A stretch of DNA of 64,000 bases from Salinigranum halophilum. GTDB taxonomy: Archaea; Halobacteriota; Halobacteria; Halobacteriales; Haloferacaceae. Position 1 is the stretch's first letter. Each line of letters starts with the position of its first letter. Below, piece by piece: positions 58,256-64,000 of the stretch. The stretch is from the NCBI RefSeq assembly GCF_007004735.1, contig NZ_SSNL01000003.1:248001-312000 (forward strand), given 5' to 3'. The notes under the pieces were generated by a model that did no database searches, was not told the origin of the DNA, and saw nothing but the letters and a program-made list of their open reading frames with translations. A program made the translations under genes and the position numbers.

Positions 58256-58815
58256 CTGACGACGGCCGCCGCCACGACCCGCTCGCCGACCCCGAGTGGC
58301 CGGTCCTCGAATCCGCGGTCGAGTACGAGACGGGGTGGTTCACGGGCGGGTACGACCTCGTCGAACAGCCGAACGGGACCACCAAGCGTTACTACTGGGC
58401 CGAACTGGCGACCGCGGTGGTCGTCGTCGCGGTCACCGACGACCGGCTCGTCATGGTCGAACAGTACCGGCCCACCATCCGCGAGACGCAACTGGAACTC
58501 CCCGCGGGTATCGTCGAGGCGGGCGAGTCGTTCACCCACGCGGCCGAGCGCGAACTCCGCGAGGAGACCGGCTTCGAGGCGTCGTCGACGAGTCTCCTGC
58601 AGGAGGTGTGGTGTACGACGGGGATGCTCAGACATCGTCGCGGCTTCGTCTTCGCCGAGGGGCTCTCGCCGGCCGACCAGGACCTCGACGACAACGAGTT
58701 CCTCCAGGTCCGCGCGATTCCGCTCGACGAGGCCGTCGACGTCGCTCGCGCCCAGCCGACGAACGACGCCACCGTCGAGGGCATCCTCATCGCTCACGAC
58801 GAGGGACTGCTGTAG
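58252..58815 (+). CDS. Nudix hydrolase, ADP-ribose pyrophosphatase-like
   Basis: A protein of 187 residues with a complete Nudix box: G86-x5-E92-x7-R100-E-L-x-E-E-x-G107 (GIVEAGESFTHAAERELREETGF). The surrounding VVVAVTDDRLVMVEQYRPTIRETQLELPAG pattern is close to ADP-ribose pyrophosphatases. The ATG overlaps the preceding stop. It hydrolyses nucleoside diphosphate-linked substrates with Mg2+; exact substrate not determined. A C-terminal ATVEGILIAHDEGLL ends the protein. Confidence 0.9.
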   Translation: MTDDGRRHDPLADPEWPVLESAVEYETGWFTGGYDLVEQPNGTTKRYYWAELATAVVVVAVTDDRLVMVEQYRPTIRETQLELPAGIVEAGESFTHAAERELREETGFEASSTSLLQEVWCTTGMLRHRRGFVFAEGLSPADQDLDDNEFLQVRAIPLDEAVDVARAQPTNDATVEGILIAHDEGLL

Positions 58816-59040
58816 AGCCCGCCGAGACTCCGAACGGTTCGGTGATCGGCTGGTCAGTCGTGTGTGCCGCCGGTGAGCGTGAGTGGTCGTGGTGACGGTG
58901 AGTGAGCGTGGCTGTGTGGCGTCAGCCGCGAGGACCCGTTCCCCGTCGTTTCTGCCGGTGTGGTATCCCTGCTTCGGCCGACCGTCCTCACCGTCCAGAG
59001 CGCCGAGTGACTTATCCACCCGTACCCGCTCTACCCGGGT

Positions 59041-59400
59041 ATGGACGGCGAGATCTCCACCGACGAGGTCGCTTCGCTCTTGAACACCGAGAACCCGCCC
59101 CGCATCGTCGACATCCGCTCGCCCGGCGCGTTCGCTCGCGGTCACATCCCCGGGAGCGAGAACGTCCCGTTCGGCCGTCTCCCGGAGATGGTCGAGTCGC
59201 TCGCCGACGCCGACCACATCGTCACGGTCTGCCCACACGGGAAGGCGAGCGTCCAGGCGGCCCGGCTCATCACCTCGTTCGAGGGAACGAACGACGCGCG
59301 AGTCGAGAGCATGGCTGGCGGACTCGAAGCCTGGGCGGGGCCGCTCGAAACCGACGACGAGCGAGCGACGGCCGATTCGAGCCCCGACTCGCCGTTCTGA
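59041..59400 (+). CDS. Rhodanese-like protein (single domain)
   Basis: A protein of 119 residues with a rhodanese core: RIVDIRSPGAFARGHIPGSENVPFGRLPEM, then the active-site loop VTVCPHGKASVQAARLI with Cys64. The C-terminus is a short acidic tail (LETDDERATADSSPDSPF). It should form a persulfide for sulfur transfer. A CTTATCC about 28 bases before the ATG fits leaderless expression. It is alone on its strand between the Nudix gene and the SUI1 gene. Confidence 0.9.
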   Translation: MDGEISTDEVASLLNTENPPRIVDIRSPGAFARGHIPGSENVPFGRLPEMVESLADADHIVTVCPHGKASVQAARLITSFEGTNDARVESMAGGLEAWAGPLETDDERATADSSPDSPF

Positions 59401-59521
59401 CCGACTCCGTCTCGTCGTGATTCCGGCGGTTTCGACTCACTACTTGCCACAGCGTCGGCTCTGACGGTCCGACGACACTGTACGAGAAACGAACGGCTCG
59501 ACGCGGACTGCTACGCCGTGT

Positions 59522-59887
<366 letters not shown>

Positions 59888-62161
59888 TCAGGTCGCCGAC
59901 GCGACCGGCTCGTCGTCCCGGCTCGCGAACAGTTCGCCCACGACGGGCGTCACCTCCCAGACCAGGTCGTCGACGAGTGTGACCGCTCGCTCGGCCTCCG
60001 CCGCCGAGACGCCCGAGCCGTACCGTGAGCGCTCGTACACGTCGGCGACGCGTTCGACCCGACCGTCGAGGCCGTGACCGCGGCGTATCGCGCCGATGTA
60101 CGCGCGTGGGGTCTCCGTCGGACGGCGCGCGCGATACTGGCGTTCGAGGAGCCGCTCGAGACGACCGTACGCCCGTCGGACGTCGGCTTCCGTATCGCCC
60201 GTCGACCGCTGGTACCGCAGGCGGAGTTCGGCGACCAGCCACGCGGTGAGGCCGACCCGCCGCGCGCCCGCGACGAGGCCGACGAACGCGACGAGGCCGA
60301 GCCCGAGCGTCTCCCGCGAGGGGAGCTCCGGCACCTGGAACCCCTCGTCCGTGTCACCGCCCTCCGTGCCGCCGTCCACGAGTCCCGCTGCGGGCGTGGC
60401 GTTCGCGTCGATGGGGTTCCCCTCGATGTTCCGTCGGACCGCGTCGCTCTGTGAGGTGTTGTTCACCGAACTGTCGTTCGTCTCGAACGGTGTGACGGTC
60501 GGGGTCCCACCGGCTTCGGGCTCGGTATCGTTCGTGTCGACGCCGGCCTCGTCGTTCTGTCGCGCCTCGGTGAGGCGGGTCCGCTCGGCGGTCTGGCGCG
60601 GCGTCGCGGGCGTCGGGTCGAAGCGGACCCAGCCGACATCCGGGAAGTACACCTCGACCCACGCGTGCGAGTCGAGGCCGCGGACGACGTACTCGCCGTC
60701 GCTCACCTGCTCACCCGGGGTGTAGCCGACGGCGAACCGCGCGGGGACGCCCTGTGCCCGCAGGAGCGTCACCATCGTCGTCGCGTAGTACGTACAGTAG
60801 CCGGCGTCCATCTCGAACAGGAACGACTCCGCGATGTCGCCGTCCGGGCGCTCGACCGTCAGCGAGTAGCGTTTGTTCGCTTCGAGCCACTGCTCGACGG
60901 CGACGGCCTTGTCGTAGGCGTTGTCCTCCCCGCCGGCGATTTCGGCTGCACGTTCGCGCACCCGCGTCGACGTGCTCTCGGGGAGCTGGAGGTACTGTTC
61001 GCTGACGGCGTCGGGGTAGTCCGTGCCCGCCCGACGGAGCTGTTCGGAGGTGTACTGCGGGACGCGGCTCTCGACGGTGTAGCTGTCGCCGGGTGCGAGG
61101 CTCGCCGCGGGCGTGAAGAAGCCCTGCTGGGTGATGCGGACCTGCCCGGCGGCCCCCTCCGAGACGGAGACGGAGACCGGCTTCCACGCCGCCGGCATCG
61201 CCGCGACCGCCGATTCGGCCGTCACGGTCTGGCTGACCCGCCGCGAAGCGCCGGGCGGGCCGTCGAGGCCGCCCTGATAGGGTTCGGTGTCGCCCGTCCG
61301 CACCCAGCCGTCGCCGGTGTAGCGGTCGTACGACGCGGTCTGCCAGTACTGGCGCTCGTCGGCTTCGATGGTGTAGCGGACCTGCGGCGACAGGCGGATG
61401 GAGCCGAGGACGTCGATCCGTTCGGGCGAGTTGACGAGGCTGGCCTCCACCGTCGGCGAGCCGCGGTCGGGCAAGAGCGGCTGTGCCGCCCCACCGGGGA
61501 CCACCGAAAGGGTGGCTGCGAGGACGACCATCGCCGCCAGCACCGCCACGAGCGTATCGAGCTGCGCGACGGTCCCTCCGTACGCGTCGAGCGTTCCCAG
61601 TCCCACCGCCGCACCCGCGCCGAGGACGCCGACGAGCGTGGTCGCCGTCCCGGCGTCGCCCGTGAGCACGAACAGGCCGAGCGTCGTCCCACCGACGGCG
61701 ACGCTCAGGGCGTACCGCTCGCGCATCGCGAGGTACCACGAGAGGAAGACGGGGCCGGGCGCGACTGCGAGCGCCCACACGTCGGCGGCGGTCAGCCGCA
61801 GCACCGAGAGGCCGGTGAGGAGCGCGACGGTGTCCGAGAGGAGTCGCTCCGTCGAGAGGAGCGAGAGCTGGCTCGCGGGGATGGCGAGGAAGTAGGTCAC
61901 GGTCCCGCCCACGAGGAGGACGACGGTGAAGAAGACGGCCGTCCGGATGCGGAGGAACCGGCCGAGCGCCGTCGCCAGGAGGAACGTCCCCACCACGAGG
62001 AGGAGGAACACGCGGTTCCCGCCGACCACGTTCGTGACCCGCGAGAGGACGCTCAGATACGACAGCGTCAGGACGAGGACGCCGACGAGCGCCGGCGTCC
62101 GAAAGCTGGTCCGGTCGCCGAGCCCCTCCACCGCCCCCAGCGACACCCGACGGGCGCTCAC
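59888..62161 (-). CDS. Transglutaminase-like membrane protein (TgpA family)
   Basis: A protein of 757 residues. About six to seven helices occupy the N-terminal 200 residues. A transglutaminase-type domain follows with catalytic Cys456 (DAGYCTYYATTMVTLLRAQGVPARF), His499 (GLDSHAWVEVYF) and Asp about 514 (WVRFDP). A further membrane helix and a C-terminal soluble domain of helical type follow (about 680-757). The active domain is likely outside the membrane. The start at 62161 overlaps the DUF58 stop (ATGA), so the three-gene unit is coupled. Confidence 0.88.
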   Translation of the reverse strand: MSARRVSLGAVEGLGDRTSFRTPALVGVLVLTLSYLSVLSRVTNVVGGNRVFLLLVVGTFLLATALGRFLRIRTAVFFTVVLLVGGTVTYFLAIPASQLSLLSTERLLSDTVALLTGLSVLRLTAADVWALAVAPGPVFLSWYLAMRERYALSVAVGGTTLGLFVLTGDAGTATTLVGVLGAGAAVGLGTLDAYGGTVAQLDTLVAVLAAMVVLAATLSVVPGGAAQPLLPDRGSPTVEASLVNSPERIDVLGSIRLSPQVRYTIEADERQYWQTASYDRYTGDGWVRTGDTEPYQGGLDGPPGASRRVSQTVTAESAVAAMPAAWKPVSVSVSEGAAGQVRITQQGFFTPAASLAPGDSYTVESRVPQYTSEQLRRAGTDYPDAVSEQYLQLPESTSTRVRERAAEIAGGEDNAYDKAVAVEQWLEANKRYSLTVERPDGDIAESFLFEMDAGYCTYYATTMVTLLRAQGVPARFAVGYTPGEQVSDGEYVVRGLDSHAWVEVYFPDVGWVRFDPTPATPRQTAERTRLTEARQNDEAGVDTNDTEPEAGGTPTVTPFETNDSSVNNTSQSDAVRRNIEGNPIDANATPAAGLVDGGTEGGDTDEGFQVPELPSRETLGLGLVAFVGLVAGARRVGLTAWLVAELRLRYQRSTGDTEADVRRAYGRLERLLERQYRARRPTETPRAYIGAIRRGHGLDGRVERVADVYERSRYGSGVSAAEAERAVTLVDDLVWEVTPVVGELFASRDDEPVASAT

Positions 62162-63174
62162 GCCGTCACCTCCCGCGATGTGGTCGACGTGTCGGCGGCG
62201 TCGCGGAACCCGGAGTGGTCCGCGTCCGTCACCAGGTCGTCGAACGGGACGTCGCGGTCGCCGAGGCGGACGACCGTCCCGCGACGGGTCGCGCGCACCG
62301 CGACGAGCGGGTCTTCCTCCGGAGTCGCCGTGCCGTGGCCGACCCGTGCGAGGTGGTCGAGCGCCTTCCGGCGGTCCCCGGGAGCCACCGCGAGGGTGCC
62401 GGTAGGCGTCACGAGCGTCACGGGGACGCCCGCCCGCAGGAAGGCGAGGACGACAGTCGCCCCGGCTTCCGCCATCTCGTCGGCGCGGCCCTCGTCCGCC
62501 GAGAGGGCGACGACGACCGTCCGCGAGCGGTTCTCGGCGCTGAACTCCTTGACGACGAGGTCGTCGCGTTTGGCCGACGACTTCCAGTGGACGTCGCGGA
62601 GCGAGTCGCCGCGGACGTACTGCCGGAGACGGTCGAACTCGTCGCGGTCGTTGCTCTCGGCCGTGTCGTGCAGCGCGAGCAGGTCGCGCTTCGCGCGGTT
62701 CGAGAGGTCGTGTACCCGGGGATAGACGAGCACGTCGTCGGTGTCCTGCACGGAAAAGCGCCTGGCGGCGAGACCGAGGACGTCGCGTGCGACGAACGAG
62801 ACGGGGCCGAGGGTGTGTACGCCGCGGCGGCGGTACGTCACCTCGTACGAGACGGGGTCGCGCCCGACGGTCGTCTCCGCGTTCGCCTCACCCGAGACCC
62901 CCGGCGGGAGCGCGTCGCTGACCGTCGCGGTGAACGGAGTGTCGGTCTCGAACCCCAGAGTGACGGTGCCCGCGTCGCCGGGGAAGCCGTTGTCGGGAAG
63001 CGCCCTGTCGATTCGCGGCTCCCCGGTCCGGCGAACCTGGACGACGGCGGCGACGAGCGCGACGAGGCAGGGGAACACCACGGCGTTGAGCGAACGTGCG
63101 CCGAACGCCGCCGCCATGAGGGTCCCCGAGAGGGCGACGACCACGACCGTCCACCCCCGTCGCGTCAGCCTCAT
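62158..63174 (-). CDS. DUF58 domain protein
   Basis: A protein of 338 residues with two N-terminal hydrophobic helices (WTVVVVALSGTLMAAAFGARSL, NAVVFPCLVALVAAVV) and the DUF58 block DEFDRLRQYVRGDSLRDVHWKSSAKRDDLVVKEFSAE, followed by an RTVVVAL strand that resembles a vWA-like region. DUF58 proteins act with MoxR AAA+ ATPases. It overlaps the transglutaminase gene by the ATGA at the downstream side and the MoxR gene upstream side. Confidence 0.9.
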   Translation of the reverse strand: MRLTRRGWTVVVVALSGTLMAAAFGARSLNAVVFPCLVALVAAVVQVRRTGEPRIDRALPDNGFPGDAGTVTLGFETDTPFTATVSDALPPGVSGEANAETTVGRDPVSYEVTYRRRGVHTLGPVSFVARDVLGLAARRFSVQDTDDVLVYPRVHDLSNRAKRDLLALHDTAESNDRDEFDRLRQYVRGDSLRDVHWKSSAKRDDLVVKEFSAENRSRTVVVALSADEGRADEMAEAGATVVLAFLRAGVPVTLVTPTGTLAVAPGDRRKALDHLARVGHGTATPEEDPLVAVRATRRGTVVRLGDRDVPFDDLVTDADHSGFRDAADTSTTSREVTA

Positions 63175-64000
63175 TCGACCGGGACGGTGTCGAGCGCTCG
63201 CTCGACGACCGCAGCGCCGTCGTCGTCACCCCCACCGGGGCGGATGCGGTGGCTCCACACCGTGCGGACCTCCGTCTGGACGTCGTCGGGGACGACGTAG
63301 TCGCGACCCTCCAGCACCGCCCGCGCCTGTGACGCGCGGACGAGCGCGATGCCGCCGCGCGGTGAGACGCCCAACTGGGCGTGGTCCCGCGTGAACGACG
63401 CCAGCCGCGTGACGTACGACCGGACCGGTTCGCGCACGTCGACGGTGGTCACCGTCCGCCGGGCGCGCTGGACCTCGGGGACCGAGGCGACGGCTTCGAG
63501 CGACTCGATGGGGTGGTCGCCGGCCACCCGACCGAGCAGTTCGGTCTCGTCCGCCTCGGAGGGGTAGCCCAGCCGGAGCTTCTTCATGAAGCGGTCGATT
63601 TCGGCCATCGGCAGTTCGTACGTCCGGTTCGGCTCGACGTCGTTCTGCGTCGCGATGACGGTGAACGGCGAGGGGAGTCGGTGGGTGTCGCCGTCGACCG
63701 TCACCTGGTCTTCCTCCATCGCCTCCAGGAGTGCGGCTTGCGTCTTCGGCGGGGCCCGGTTTATCTCGTCGCCGAGGACGACGTTGGCGAACACCGGGCC
63801 GGGCTGGAACTCGAACTCGCGGCTCTTCTGGTTGAACACGTTCACGCCCGTCACGTCGGAGGGGAGGAGGTCGGGGGTGAACTGGACGCGCTTGAACGTA
63901 CAGTCGATGGAGGTGGCGATCGAACGGGCGAGCATCGTCTTCCCCACGCCGGGGACGTCCTCTAAGAGGAGGTGCCCCCGAGCGAGGAGCGTGACGAGGA
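63171..64000 (-). CDS. MoxR family AAA+ ATPase (partial, cut by the window end)
   Basis: The gene runs past 64000; the reading frame continues upstream without a stop (LVTLLARGHLLLEDVPGVGKTMLARS). Walker A is GVGKTM near 63950. Walker B is VVLGDEINRAPPKTQAALLEAMEE, with sensor VIATQNDVE and MKKLRLGYP. MoxR ATPases act as chaperones that mature protein complexes with DUF58 partners. Its 3' end overlaps the DUF58 start by ATGA. The MoxR-DUF58-transglutaminase order is a known operon type. Confidence 0.92.
   Translation of the reverse strand, partial: LVTLLARGHLLLEDVPGVGKTMLARSIATSIDCTFKRVQFTPDLLPSDVTGVNVFNQKSREFEFQPGPVFANVVLGDEINRAPPKTQAALLEAMEEDQVTVDGDTHRLPSPFTVIATQNDVEPNRTYELPMAEIDRFMKKLRLGYPSEADETELLGRVAGDHPIESLEAVASVPEVQRARRTVTTVDVREPVRSYVTRLASFTRDHAQLGVSPRGGIALVRASQARAVLEGRDYVVPDDVQTEVRTVWSHRIRPGGGDDDGAAVVERALDTVPVE

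Noticed and set aside
60665-62725. A 686-residue open frame antisense to the transglutaminase gene
   Set aside because: It has the same shadow composition (Arg/Gly/Val-rich) and lies against a protein with clear catalytic residues.

Overview
This window is chromosomal DNA of a haloarchaeon (class Halobacteria). Supporting evidence is the very high GC, strongly acidic proteins, many leaderless genes with a TATA element about 25-30 bases before the start codon, tRNA genes without an encoded CCA, Tat-type lipoproteins, archaeosine genes, archaeal pilins, SAMP-type modifiers and an actin of the volactin/salactin type. The species cannot be named from this sequence.

Layout. 1-9 kb: the end of trmY, tRNA-Pro(CGG) followed by a palindrome-rich non-coding stretch, UspA, an azlC-azlD exporter pair, a SAMP3-like modifier with two overlapping small genes, and a hydantoinase/oxoprolinase pair (hyuA-hyuB). 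9-17 kb: an MFS transporter, arcS, two lipoproteins, htpX and tgtA, then a 228-base imperfect palindrome. 17-26 kb: a CPBP protease, a Nudix hydrolase, an arylsulfotransferase-like propeller, a membrane protein followed by an actin homologue, a UbiA prenyltransferase coupled to a half-size lycopene cyclase, and a rhodanese. 25.6-27.0 kb: a TnpB-only IS200/IS605 element. 27-37 kb: a tungsten aldehyde:ferredoxin oxidoreductase, an M20 peptidase, a GlcD-type oxidase and a complete polyamine-type ABC transporter. 37-46 kb: the archaeosine radical SAM enzyme, purQ-purS, purU with an 11-codon leader ORF, two tandem pilins, a beta-CASP RNase and an aldo/keto reductase. 46-53 kb: an EamA exporter, a siroheme nitrite/sulfite reductase, a ParB-like HTH protein, an intron-containing tRNA-Lys(TTT) and an AT-rich PD-(D/E)XK endonuclease gene. 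53-64 kb: dUTPase, aconitase, RimI, haloarchaeal orphan families, a Nudix/rhodanese/SUI1 group and a MoxR-DUF58-transglutaminase operon cut by the window edge.

How the genes work together. tRNA modification is a theme. TgtA inserts preQ0, ArcS and RaSEA complete archaeosine at position 15, and TrmY methylates pseudouridine 54. PurQ and PurS are subunits of FGAM synthase, and PurU makes formate for purine synthesis. The UbiA and half-cyclase pair suggests modification of C50 carotenoids. The membrane protein and the actin homologue next to it may act together in cell shape.

Most notable for follow-up: the SAMP3-like protein whose Gly-Gly is followed by two extra residues, with a co-translated partner that itself ends in Gly-Gly; matching hairpins at both ends of the TnpB element; degenerate 3'-end copies of the tRNA downstream of both tRNA genes; the tRNA-Lys intron; the leader ORF coupled to purU; and a dyad lying on the TATA box of an acetyltransferase gene.
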